Assembly: GCA_023387775.1 (NCBI GenBank)
Contig: JAEWHN010000267.1
Span: forward strand, 1 to 6,622
From: Pseudomonadota bacterium
GTDB taxonomy: Bacteria; Pseudomonadota; Alphaproteobacteria; Rhizobiales; Rhizobiaceae
DNA length: 6,622 bases
Direction of reading: 5' to 3'
The position numbers and the translations under genes were made by a program. Positions within the stretch are counted from its first letter, which is position 1, and each line of letters starts with the position of its first letter. The notes beneath the pieces were generated by a model. That model was given only the letters and a program-made list of their open reading frames with translations. It was not told the origin of the DNA and made no database searches. Shown in pieces: positions 1-5,945 of this stretch.

Positions 1-268
1 GGTCAACCCCGGCTTCGGCGGCCAGGCCTTCATTCCGGCGGTGGTGGAGAAGGTCAAGCGGGTGAAGGCCATGATCGGCAACCGGCCGATCGACATCGAG
101 ATTGACGGCGGCGTGACGCCCGAAACCGCGCCGCTGGTCACGGCCGCCGGCGCCAATGTGCTGGTGGCGGGCTCGGCCGTGTTCAAGGGCGGCACGGCCG
201 AGGCCTACGCCCAGAACATCGCCGCCATCCGCGCCGCCGGCGATCGCGCGCTGCGCAAGGCGGCTTAG
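1..268 (+). CDS. rpe: Ribulose-phosphate 3-epimerase, C-terminal part (5' end outside window)
   Basis: The gene is open at the left edge; the reading frame starts at base 2, giving the last 88 residues and a TAG stop. The enzyme interconverts ribulose 5-phosphate and xylulose 5-phosphate in the cytoplasm, in the pentose phosphate pathway and the Calvin cycle. Family signatures are visible: the VNPGFGGQAF loop at the very start, the EIDGGV strand carrying the catalytic Asp, and the NVLVAGSAVF phosphate-binding segment near the C-terminus of the TIM barrel. It is followed after 20 bases by a thioredoxin-fold gene and then a phosphoglycolate phosphatase. That partner, and the methanol dehydrogenase gene at the far end, suggest this copy may be the Calvin-cycle paralogue (cbbE) rather than the housekeeping one. 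The family call is very secure; the cbb assignment is inference, because the upstream genes are not visible. Confidence 0.95.
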   Translation, partial: VNPGFGGQAFIPAVVEKVKRVKAMIGNRPIDIEIDGGVTPETAPLVTAAGANVLVAGSAVFKGGTAEAYAQNIAAIRAAGDRALRKAA

Positions 269-288
269 GGCTAGCAGGGAGAGGCAAC

Positions 289-846
289 ATGGCAGCCATT
301 CCACCCGTCTGCGACTTCGGCTGGCCGGCCGTCGATGCCACGCTGCCCGGCGTGGATGGCAAACAACACAGCATTTTTGGCCAGGCCGGGCCTAACGGCC
401 TGGTCGTCGTCTTCATCTGCAACCACTGCCCCTACGTGAAGGCGGTGATCTCGCGCATCGTCCGCGACGCCGAAGACCTCAAGGCCGAAGGCATCGGCTT
501 CGTCGCCATCAATTCCAACGACGCCGAGGCCTATCCGGAAGATTCCTTCGCCAACATGAAGCAGTTCGCCGAGGCGCACCGCTTCGGCTTCCCCTATCTC
601 TACGATGAAGACCAGTCGGTGGCGCGGGCCTATGGTGCTGCCTGCACGCCCGACTTCTTCGGCTTCAACAACGAGCTGACGCTGCAATATCGCGGCCGGC
701 TCGATGCCTCGCGCAAGGAGACCGGCGCGGCCGACCTGCGCCGCGATCTCTACGAGGCGATGAAACAGGTGGCCCGCACCGGCAATGGCCCGCGCGAGCA
801 GGTCGCCTCCATCGGTTGCTCCATCAAATGGAAGGAAGCGGCATGA
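289..846 (+). CDS. Thioredoxin-family (AhpC/TSA-like) protein with CNHC redox motif
   Basis: This is a 185-residue cytoplasmic protein with no signal peptide. It has the thioredoxin/peroxiredoxin fold: a hydrophobic strand (VVVFI, about 39-43) leads into a C44-N-H-C47-PYV active site at the start of a helix, and a T120-P121 pair corresponds to the cis-proline loop, with C119 just before it. The C-terminus ends in GCSIKWK (C177), a motif I recall as typical of this uncharacterised thioredoxin-like family. A disulfide reductase or peroxiredoxin-like role is likely; the substrate is unknown. The ATG is preceded by a good ribosome site (GGGAGAGG), and the stop codon overlaps the next start (ATGA), so translation is probably coupled to the phosphatase. 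In an operon with carbon-fixation-type enzymes it could serve redox protection, but that is inference. Confidence 0.9.
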   Translation: MAAIPPVCDFGWPAVDATLPGVDGKQHSIFGQAGPNGLVVVFICNHCPYVKAVISRIVRDAEDLKAEGIGFVAINSNDAEAYPEDSFANMKQFAEAHRFGFPYLYDEDQSVARAYGAACTPDFFGFNNELTLQYRGRLDASRKETGAADLRRDLYEAMKQVARTGNGPREQVASIGCSIKWKEAA

Positions 847-1541
847 CCGCCAACGGCATAAAGGCACCCTTTCCACGAGCGATCCTGTTCGATCTCGACG
901 GCACGCTGATCGATTCAGCGCCCGACATCACTGCTGCCGTGAACGAACTTCTGGCCAGCCGTCAGCTGGCGCCGCTCACGGTCCCGCGTGTCACGACGAT
1001 GATCGGCAACGGCGTGCCGAAGCTGGTCGAACGCGCATTTGCGGCCGCGGGCATGCCGCTGATCGGCGGCGCGCTGGAAGAAGCCACGCGCGACATGGCG
1101 CCAATCTACAACCGCCATCTCACCTACCTCACCCGCCTGATGCCGGGCACGCGCGAGACGCTTGCGCATTTCCACATGTCCGGCATGGCGATGGGGGTAG
1201 TCAGCAACAAGCCGCAGGTAGCCTCGCGCGAGATCCTGCTGCACTTCGGACTTACCGATGCGCTCGGCGCGATCGTCGGCGGCGACGCCGTCAGCCAGAA
1301 GAAGCCGGCGCCCGACGCGCTGCTGCTGGCGCTGGAACGGCTGCGAATCGACGTGGAAAACGCCCTGATGGTGGGCGACAGTGCAGCCGATGTGGGCGCC
1401 GCGCGGGCAGCCGGCATGCAGGTGGTCCTGGTGCGCGGCGGCTATACGCAGGTGCCGGTGGAGGAATTGGGCGCCGACCTCATCTGCGACAGCCTCGGCG
1501 ACCTGCCGCTCGCCCTGCGGGGCCTGCGCGACGCGGCCTGA
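843..1541 (+). CDS. gph: Phosphoglycolate phosphatase (HAD superfamily)
   Basis: This 232-residue HAD hydrolase removes phosphate from 2-phosphoglycolate, the product of RuBisCO oxygenation or of DNA-end repair, giving glycolate. All four HAD motifs are present: FDLDGTLIDS with nucleophile D17 and acid D19, motif II S121 in VVSNKPQ, motif III K154 in KKPAPD, and motif IV GDSAAD with D179 and D183. A helical cap lies between motifs I and II (about 25-100). Length and motif spacing fit Gph. The chosen ATG at 843 overlaps the previous stop (ATGA) and follows GGAAGGA; an upstream in-frame ATG at 816 would overlap the previous gene by more and has no such support. With an epimerase two genes upstream, this may be the Calvin-cycle cbbZ copy. 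Related HAD phosphatases with other substrates cannot be fully excluded. Confidence 0.92.
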   Translation: MTANGIKAPFPRAILFDLDGTLIDSAPDITAAVNELLASRQLAPLTVPRVTTMIGNGVPKLVERAFAAAGMPLIGGALEEATRDMAPIYNRHLTYLTRLMPGTRETLAHFHMSGMAMGVVSNKPQVASREILLHFGLTDALGAIVGGDAVSQKKPAPDALLLALERLRIDVENALMVGDSAADVGAARAAGMQVVLVRGGYTQVPVEELGADLICDSLGDLPLALRGLRDAA

Positions 1542-1564
1542 CGGCTCTTGCAGCAATCCACGAA

Positions 1565-1585
1565 CTCCCGGAATCAATCCGGGAG
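1565..1585. terminator. Short inverted repeat between convergent genes, possible shared terminator
   Basis: CTCCCGG (1565-1571) and CCGGGAG (1579-1585) form a perfect 7-bp GC-rich stem with a 7-base loop, midway between the converging phosphatase and cytochrome c genes. Neither side has a T-tract, so it is not a classical intrinsic terminator; it may be a weak bidirectional terminator or a 3'-end stabilising hairpin. Confidence 0.4.
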
Positions 1586-1612
1586 CCCGTCACCGCAAGC
1601 CATTGTTCCTGC

Positions 1613-1996
1613 CTACTTTTTGGAGTACTGCTCCAGATAGGCGATGACGTCGGCAATATCCTTGTCCTCCTTGAGGCCGGCGAAAGCCATCTTGGTGCCC
1701 TTCACCATCGCCTTGGGGTCTCTCAGATATTCCGTCAGCGTCTGCTCGTTCCAGACAACTCCCTTTTTGCCTTCCTCGATCATGGCCGGCGAATACTTAT
1801 AGTTCGGATGAGTCCCTGCGGTGCGGCCGATCACGCCCATCAGCGATGGGCCGACGCGGTTCTCGTCCTTGTCGGCAACGTGGCAGGCTTTGCATTTGGC
1901 GAAGACCTTTTCACCGGCCGCGGCGTCCTGCGCCTGAGCATTGGAGGCCAGCATGCCGGCAGCGGATATGGCGAGCAGAAGTACGATGGAGCGCAT
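1613..1996 (-). CDS. Periplasmic class I cytochrome c (c2/c550-like)
   Basis: This 127-residue precursor has a signal peptide (hydrophobic core about 4-16, cleavage after AQA, residue 22), so the mature protein is about 105 residues and periplasmic. It has one heme site, C35-K-A-C38-H39. The likely distal ligand is M103 in the conserved GTKMAFAGL segment, followed by the C-terminal helix that ends in AYLEQYSKK. Other class I features are GPSLMGVIGR (about 49-58) and a YKYSPAM segment. It would carry electrons to terminal oxidases. Next to a methanol dehydrogenase locus it could accept electrons from XoxF or from a dedicated XoxG, but it looks like a general cytochrome c2 and not a clear XoxG. 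AGAGGAAA precedes the ATG. It is transcribed away from the ABC operon and towards gph. Confidence 0.93.
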   Translation of the reverse strand: MRSIVLLLAISAAGMLASNAQAQDAAAGEKVFAKCKACHVADKDENRVGPSLMGVIGRTAGTHPNYKYSPAMIEEGKKGVVWNEQTLTEYLRDPKAMVKGTKMAFAGLKEDKDIADVIAYLEQYSKK

Positions 1997-2015
1997 GGCG
2001 TTTCCTCTCTGACGT

Positions 2016-2027
2016 CAGGGTGCCCTG
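2016..2027. promoter_or_regulatory. Inverted repeat in the leader of the cytochrome c gene
   Basis: CAGGG-TG-CCCTG (6-bp arms when the flanking T2015 and A2028 are counted) lies just upstream of the cytochrome c ribosome site and abuts the palindrome TGACGTCA (2010-2017). It may be an operator or an mRNA hairpin; no regulator can be named. Confidence 0.25.
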
Positions 2028-2130
2028 AACGACTGCACATGCCGTGTTGGCTCCCCCGGCATGCGCCTTTTGTTTGGACGGGTATGCAAGCATGCGTCCG
2101 ACCCTCGGGACCGCTGCACCCGCGCCCCTC

Positions 2131-2158
2131 AAGCTAGATCGCGTTGAAGGGATGTCAA
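2131..2158 (-). promoter_or_regulatory. Candidate sigma-70 promoter for the cytochrome c gene
   Basis: On the minus strand TTGACA (2158-2153) is followed after 16 bases by TAGCTT (2136-2131). The -35 is a perfect match and the -10 is weak (3 of 6). It would give a leader of about 130 bases before the cytochrome c start. Confidence 0.3.
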
Positions 2159-2212
2159 TCGCGACCATCGTACCCCATCCGCGCCGTCCACTAGGCCGGA
2201 ATGGGCATCTTG

Positions 2213-2241
2213 TTGACGCCGTCCGGGCAAGCGCGTAGCCT
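2213..2241 (+). promoter_or_regulatory. Candidate sigma-70 promoter for the ABC transporter operon
   Basis: TTGACG (2213-2218), a 17-base spacer and TAGCCT (2236-2241) point towards the gene at 2343, leaving a leader of about 95 bases. The -35 is good and the -10 only partly matches. No other candidate in the 346-base gap 1997-2342 looked better; the gap otherwise holds no gene I can support. Confidence 0.3.
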
Positions 2242-2255
2242 TCGGAAAGGACCTT

Positions 2256-2274
2256 CCCCAACGGCACCTTGGGG
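2256..2274 (+). promoter_or_regulatory. Hairpin in the leader of the ABC operon
   Basis: CCCCAA (2256-2261) and TTGGGG (2269-2274) form a perfect 6-bp stem around a 7-base loop (CGGCACC). It lies downstream of the candidate promoter and about 70 bases before the first start codon. No T-tract follows, so it is not an intrinsic terminator; it could stabilise the mRNA or bind a regulator. Confidence 0.25.
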
Positions 2275-2342
2275 CGGCAGACTCGCTGCGCGCGGAAGCG
2301 CCGGCGCACGCCTGCCAGAACGTGGCGGCGAAAGGTGTTTAC

Positions 2343-2552
2343 ATGAATATGGTCGACCTGATCCTGACGGTTTGTCTGACCGCCAATCCAAGCCATTGCC
2401 GCGACGAGCATCTCTATTTCCAGAGCAGCGGTTCGCTGGTGCAGTGCATGTACACTGCACCGCCCGAGATTGCGAAATGGACGCAGCAGCACCCTGCCCT
2501 CACGGTGGTGCGCTGGAAATGCGCATTCCCCGTCAAGGAGAAGTCGATCTGA
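2343..2552 (+). CDS. Small conserved-looking protein with four Cys, function unknown (69 aa)
   Basis: This 69-residue protein is the first gene of the ABC transporter operon; it ends 41 bases before the binding-protein start. The ATG at 2343 follows AAAGGTG at ideal spacing; an in-frame GTG at 2322 lacks a ribosome site. It has four cysteines (C11, C19, C35, C60), an N-terminal hydrophobic stretch too short and without a charged start for a clear signal peptide, a CRDEHL segment (19-24), a Q-C-M motif (34-36), PPEIAKW (40-46) and a final VVRWKC (55-60). I recall similar short rhizobial hypothetical proteins with the CRDEHL...QCM...W...RWKC pattern, but no function is known to me. The Cys/His/Trp pattern could mean metal binding or disulfides; this is inference only. 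The coding call rests on the ribosome site, the operon position and the recalled pattern. Confidence 0.75.
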   Translation: MNMVDLILTVCLTANPSHCRDEHLYFQSSGSLVQCMYTAPPEIAKWTQQHPALTVVRWKCAFPVKEKSI

Positions 2553-2593
2553 GGCAGACCGCAGCCTGGCGCGGTCGCACATTGGGAGACGCC

Positions 2594-3586
2594 GTGGTGG
2601 TATCGCGACGCAACTTCGTGTGCTTGATGGGGCTTGCCCTGGCCGGCGTTCCCGCCCTGCCAGCCGGCCCCGCCCGGGCGGACAACCTCGTCAGGATCGG
2701 CGTTCTCAAGTTCGGCACCGTCAGCTGGGAGCTTGACACGATCAAGCACCATGGCCTGGACGCGGCCAACGGCATCGATCTCGAGGTTTCGTTCTTTGCC
2801 GGGGAGGACGCAACGAATGTCGCCATGCTTTCCGGCAACATCGACATCATCGTCACCGACTGGCTGTGGGTGTCGCGGCAGCGCTCGATGGGCGGTGATG
2901 TGACGCTCGTGCCCTATTCCACCGCCGTGGGCGCCATCATGGTCAGGCAGGACTCGCCGATCCGCAGTCCCGGCGATCTGACCGGCAAGAAGATCGGCGT
3001 GGCCGGCGGTCCGCTCGACAAGAGCTGGCTTCTGCTGCAGGCCCTGTTCCGGCGCGACCACGACATGGATCTCGCCGAGCGAAACGAGATCGTCTTCGGT
3101 GCGCCGCCTCTCCTCTCGGAAAAGACGATCGAGGGCGAACTCGATGCGGTGCTGAATTTCTGGCACTTCTGCGCGCGGCTCGAGGCGCAGGGGTTCCGCC
3201 GCCTCATCGGCGCCGACGATGCCGCAAGGGCGCTGGGCGCCACCGGCCCAGTCGCGGCCCTCGGCTACACGTTTCATGAAAGCTGGGCCCGCGCCGATCC
3301 CGCGGCAATTGCCGGCTTCATCAAGGCCTCGGCGGCTGCAAAGCGGCTGCTTGCAAACTCCGACGCGGAATGGCTGCGGCTCGCGCCGCTGGTGCGGGCG
3401 GAAGGCAAGGAACTGGAGACGCTGCGCGACCGCTATCGGCAAGGCATTCCTTCCCGTTCGGCCGAAGAGGAGGAAGCAGACGCCGCCCGGCTGTATCGCG
3501 TGCTCGCCCAGATCGGCGGCGAAAGGCTGGTCGGAGATGCGCGCGAGATGGCCCCGGGAACCTTCTGGCTGGGGCCGGAAACATGA
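2594..3586 (+). CDS. ABC transporter periplasmic substrate-binding protein (NMT1/SsuA-like), Tat signal
   Basis: This 330-residue protein starts at a GTG (2594) preceded by GGGAG; a GTG at 2597 and a TTG at 2582 are alternatives. The frame is open far upstream, but that part is non-coding in character and overlaps the 69-residue gene. The N-terminus SRRNFV (4-9), then a hydrophobic stretch and ARA cleavage at 29, is a twin-arginine signal. The mature protein begins with the strand VRIGVLKFGTVSWEL typical of the NMT1/SsuA/TauA fold. Later segments (IIVTDWLWVSRQ, GDLTGKKIGVAGGP, AVLNFWHF) fit this family, whose members bind sulfonates, taurine, nitrate, thiamine precursors and similar small ligands. 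The ligand here cannot be read from sequence. Its stop overlaps the permease start (ATGA). I recall similar proteins next to xoxF genes in other proteobacteria, which supports a link to methanol oxidation but is unverified. Confidence 0.88.
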   Translation: MVVSRRNFVCLMGLALAGVPALPAGPARADNLVRIGVLKFGTVSWELDTIKHHGLDAANGIDLEVSFFAGEDATNVAMLSGNIDIIVTDWLWVSRQRSMGGDVTLVPYSTAVGAIMVRQDSPIRSPGDLTGKKIGVAGGPLDKSWLLLQALFRRDHDMDLAERNEIVFGAPPLLSEKTIEGELDAVLNFWHFCARLEAQGFRRLIGADDAARALGATGPVAALGYTFHESWARADPAAIAGFIKASAAAKRLLANSDAEWLRLAPLVRAEGKELETLRDRYRQGIPSRSAEEEEADAARLYRVLAQIGGERLVGDAREMAPGTFWLGPET

Positions 3587-4410
3587 ACCTGGAAGAACTT
3601 CGCACCCAGCCCGCCGTCGGCACCGCGCGCGCCCCATCCACTCAGGGCCGCTGGGCCAAGGCTGGGCCGACGCTCACCGTGCTGGCGTCACTCGTCGGCC
3701 TCTTTCTTATCTGGAGCCTTGCTGCCGCGCTGTGGCCGAGCCGCGCCTTCCCCCCGCCCTCCCAGGTGTGGTCGGTACTGGTCAAGGACACGCTCAACGG
3801 CGAGTTGCCCTACAACCTTGCCATCACCTTGGCCCGCGTGGTCGCGGCCTTTGGGGTGGCGATGGTGATAGGCTCGGCCATCGGCATCATGCTCGGCATT
3901 TCCCGCCGCGCCGATCAGTTTTTCAACGTTTGGGTGGTCCTGTTCCTGAACATCCCGGCGCTGGTCATCATCGTGCTTGCCTATATCTGGTTCGGGCTGA
4001 CCGAGGCGGCGGCCATCGGCGCGGTCGCTGTCAACAAGATCCCCAACGTGGCGGTGACGATGCGCGAAGGCGCCCGCGCGCTCGATCCGCGCTATGGCGA
4101 GATGGCGACCGTCTATCGCGTCAGCCCGCTCGATCGGCTGCGCCATATCCTGCTGCCGCAGCTGCAGCCCTATTTCGCCGCCGCCGCCCGCTCCGGCATC
4201 GCCCTGATCTGGAAGATCGTGCTGGTGGTGGAGCTGCTCGGCCGCTCCAATGGCGTCGGCTTCCAGATCCATCTCTATTTCCAGCTTTTCGACGTCGCCG
4301 CCATCCTCGCCTACACGCTGGCCTTCGTGGCGATCATGCTTCTCATCGAACTCTTTCTGGTGCAGCCCTTTGAACGACATGCAACCCGTTGGCGGCAGCG
4401 CGCCGCTTAG
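3583..4410 (+). CDS. ABC transporter permease (SsuC/TauC-like, BPD_transp_1)
   Basis: This is a 275-residue inner-membrane permease. A cytoplasmic N-terminus (1-28) precedes TM1 (about 29-50), then the FPPPSQVW segment (56-63) characteristic of SsuC/TauC permeases. Further membrane helices lie at about 79-105, 115-138, 139-157, 196-218 and 232-260. The EAA cytoplasmic loop that docks on the ATPase is E173-M-A175-TVY-R179 then nine residues and I189-L-L-P192, so spacing is canonical but the usual Gly is Arg. The start codon overlaps the binding-protein stop (ATGA), indicating translational coupling. It would form a dimeric channel with the ATPase encoded next, importing the ligand delivered by the Tat-exported binding protein. 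Family assignment is firm; the substrate is unknown. Confidence 0.92.
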   Translation: MNLEELRTQPAVGTARAPSTQGRWAKAGPTLTVLASLVGLFLIWSLAAALWPSRAFPPPSQVWSVLVKDTLNGELPYNLAITLARVVAAFGVAMVIGSAIGIMLGISRRADQFFNVWVVLFLNIPALVIIVLAYIWFGLTEAAAIGAVAVNKIPNVAVTMREGARALDPRYGEMATVYRVSPLDRLRHILLPQLQPYFAAAARSGIALIWKIVLVVELLGRSNGVGFQIHLYFQLFDVAAILAYTLAFVAIMLLIELFLVQPFERHATRWRQRAA

Positions 4411-5140
4411 AGTGGACATCCTGGAGAAAACCTTCCGCTCGGCCGAAGGCGTCTCAGTGACGGCGCTCAAGGATCTGTCCTTCGAGGTGCGCCAGGGCGA
4501 GTTCGCCTGCCTGCTCGGACCCTCCGGCTGCGGCAAGACGACGACGCTGCGCATCCTGCTCGGCCTCGACCGCGAGTTCTCCGGCTCGTTCCAGCTCCCG
4601 ACCGCCGAGAGCGACCGGATCGCGGCCGTGTTCCAGGAGCCGACGCTGCTGCCCTGGCGCACCGTGGAGCAGAACGTGCGTCTCGCCATGCCCAAGGACA
4701 TGCGCGAGGCCAGCCTGGACCAGCTGTTCGGCAGCCTCGGCCTGTCGCAGATGCGCTCGCTCTATCCTTCGGAGCTGTCGCTAGGCCTTGCCCGGCGGGT
4801 AGCGCTGGCGCGCGCCTTCGCCATCGAACCCTCCATCATGTTCCTGGACGAGCCCTTCGTATCGCTCGACGATCAGACGGCAGAGCGTCTGCGCTATCTG
4901 GTGCTCTCGGTGTGGTCGGCGCGGCCGACCACGGCGCTGATGGTGACGCACAACATACGCGAAGCGCTGATGCTGTCGGATCGGATCATCCTGCTATCGG
5001 CACGCCCGGCGCATGTGCTCGGCTACTTCGACATCCGCATCCCGCGCCAGAGCCGCAGCCTGCAGGTGATGGCCGATCTGGCGCGGTCCTTCCGGCAGAA
5101 ATTCCCGGGCGTCATGCAGGAGGCCATGGGCCTGCAGTGA
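4379..5140 (+). CDS. ABC transporter ATP-binding protein (SsuB/TauB-like) with atypical signature motif
   Basis: This 253-residue cytoplasmic ATPase energises the importer. It has Walker A GPSGCGKTT (47-55), Q-loop Q86 in VFQEPTLLPW, Walker B IMFLDEP (153-159) with catalytic E158, D-loop SLDD (162-165) and H-loop H191 in VTHNIREA. The signature that is normally LSGGQ or LSGGM reads L133-S-L-G-L137 followed by ARRVALARA, so its second Gly-side position and last residue are Leu. The ATG at 4379 overlaps the permease by 32 bases; an in-frame GTG at 4412, just after the permease stop, is an alternative start that would remove 11 residues before the first strand. Neither has a strong ribosome site. 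The gene ends 38 bases before a converging gene, with no obvious terminator between them. Confidence 0.92.
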   Translation: MQPVGGSAPLRVDILEKTFRSAEGVSVTALKDLSFEVRQGEFACLLGPSGCGKTTTLRILLGLDREFSGSFQLPTAESDRIAAVFQEPTLLPWRTVEQNVRLAMPKDMREASLDQLFGSLGLSQMRSLYPSELSLGLARRVALARAFAIEPSIMFLDEPFVSLDDQTAERLRYLVLSVWSARPTTALMVTHNIREALMLSDRIILLSARPAHVLGYFDIRIPRQSRSLQVMADLARSFRQKFPGVMQEAMGLQ

Positions 5141-5178
5141 AGGCTTCGGGCAACTGCGCTGGCGTTCCGGCCGACAGC

Positions 5179-5523
5179 TCAGAAGCAGACCACGTCGGCT
5201 TCGGCCTGCGCGCGCCGCAGTTCGGCACCGGCGGCCTTGGCCGGGGCGCTCTCGCGGAAAAGCTCGCCGCCCTCGCCGGTGGTCTGCGCCATGCGCCGGA
5301 AGGTCTCGGCGGTCTCGTAGCGGTCATAGGGAAGGATCGTGGCGATCACGTCGATAGAGCAGGAGCAACGGTCCAGCATCTCGTGCGTTTCGCCATTGGC
5401 TTTCATGCAGCCGAACACATAGTCGGCCAGGGTCGAGGTGGGATAGTCGCTCGCCGCGCGCGACGGGCACGCGGCCGCAAGGGTCAATGCCAAGGCCAGG
5501 GCAATCGGCAATCTCGGAAACAT
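5179..5523 (-). CDS. Secreted four-Cys protein of unknown function (114 aa), divergent from xoxF
   Basis: This 114-residue precursor has a clear signal peptide (R4, hydrophobic 7-18, cleavage near SRA/RAA, residues 23-24), so it is probably periplasmic; C19 sits in AAAC, a poor lipobox, so lipoprotein processing is unlikely but possible. The mature part has four cysteines: C39 in YVFGCMKANG, C53 and C55 in RCSCSID, and C113 next to the C-terminus. The spacing lacks a CxxCH heme site. The segment IATILPYDRYETAETF and the helical end ELRRAQAEADVVCF look well conserved to me; I recall related short proteins beside methanol/PQQ dehydrogenase genes in methylotrophic alphaproteobacteria, with no assigned function. 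The ATG is chosen because it yields the signal peptide; AGGAAGGGA lies upstream at a slightly long spacing. It converges on the ABC ATPase and shares its upstream region with xoxF. Confidence 0.82.
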   Translation of the reverse strand: MFPRLPIALALALTLAAACPSRAASDYPTSTLADYVFGCMKANGETHEMLDRCSCSIDVIATILPYDRYETAETFRRMAQTTGEGGELFRESAPAKAAGAELRRAQAEADVVCF

Positions 5524-5782
5524 GATCGTTCATCCCTTCCTACGTCGATTTCCTGACGCCAAGGGTGGCGCGGCGTGCGGCGCCTGTCCAGCAGCCACCA
5601 TGCGCGACATAGGTCGTATCCAGTATATTGGACCAAAGGAGGATGCTGCCAAATGGCTTCAAATGCCCTCCGAGGCGCACAAGAAAGCTGCTTCCGAACT
5701 TGCCGTGAATGCAAGCTGGCGGCGGCCCAACTGGCGATGCGGGTGACTAATCTTTCCAAAAACAGCAATTCACAAGAATACC

Positions 5783-5824
5783 TGATGTCACGGAACAGGA
5801 TTCCAAAATTGTCTTATGACATCA
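5783..5824. promoter_or_regulatory. 8-bp inverted repeat upstream of a candidate promoter
   Basis: TGATGTCA (5783-5790) and TGACATCA (5817-5824) are perfect inverted copies separated by 26 bases, with a nested GGAA/TTCC pair (5792-5795, 5801-5804). The right arm ends 27 bases before the -35 box at 5851, where an activator could bind. The regulator is unknown. Confidence 0.35.
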
Positions 5825-5850
5825 CACGCCACAATATTCAAAAGACAACT

Positions 5851-5879
5851 TTGACCGTCGAAAACAAGTCAATTATCTA
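5851..5879 (+). promoter_or_regulatory. Candidate sigma-70 promoter towards xoxF
   Basis: TTGACC (5851-5856), a 17-base spacer and TATCTA (5874-5879) match the vegetative consensus well in an AT-rich setting. Transcription from here would start near 5886 and give a leader of about 370 bases before xoxF, or could make a separate short RNA. Confidence 0.4.
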
Positions 5880-5945
5880 CGCACACAAGTTTATATCAGG
5901 CATAATTGTTCATATACTTCCGCGATTAAATGGCAACATTCCCCC

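Noticed and set aside
2084..2095. ATGC-AAG-CATGC inverted repeat in the cytochrome c/ABC gap
   Set aside because: The arms are four bases with a two-base gap, too short to distinguish from chance.
785..2137. 450-codon open frame across gph, the intergenic gap and the cytochrome c gene
   Set aside because: It is an out-of-frame shadow: Arg/Ala-rich translation, overlapping two genes with full catalytic motifs on opposite strands.
2201..2593. Long upstream extension of the substrate-binding protein frame (from ATG 2201)
   Set aside because: It would overlap the well-supported 69-residue gene, has no ribosome site, reads as low-quality Arg/Gly/Pro-rich sequence, and would bury the Tat signal peptide inside the protein.
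2414..3637. 407-codon minus-strand frame opposite the substrate-binding protein
   Set aside because: It is a high-GC antisense shadow of a recognised coding gene, with no family motif of its own.
3688..4701. 337-codon minus-strand frame opposite the permease and ATPase
   Set aside because: It is antisense to two genes with conserved ABC motifs; its His/Asp/Gly-rich translation is typical of shadow frames.
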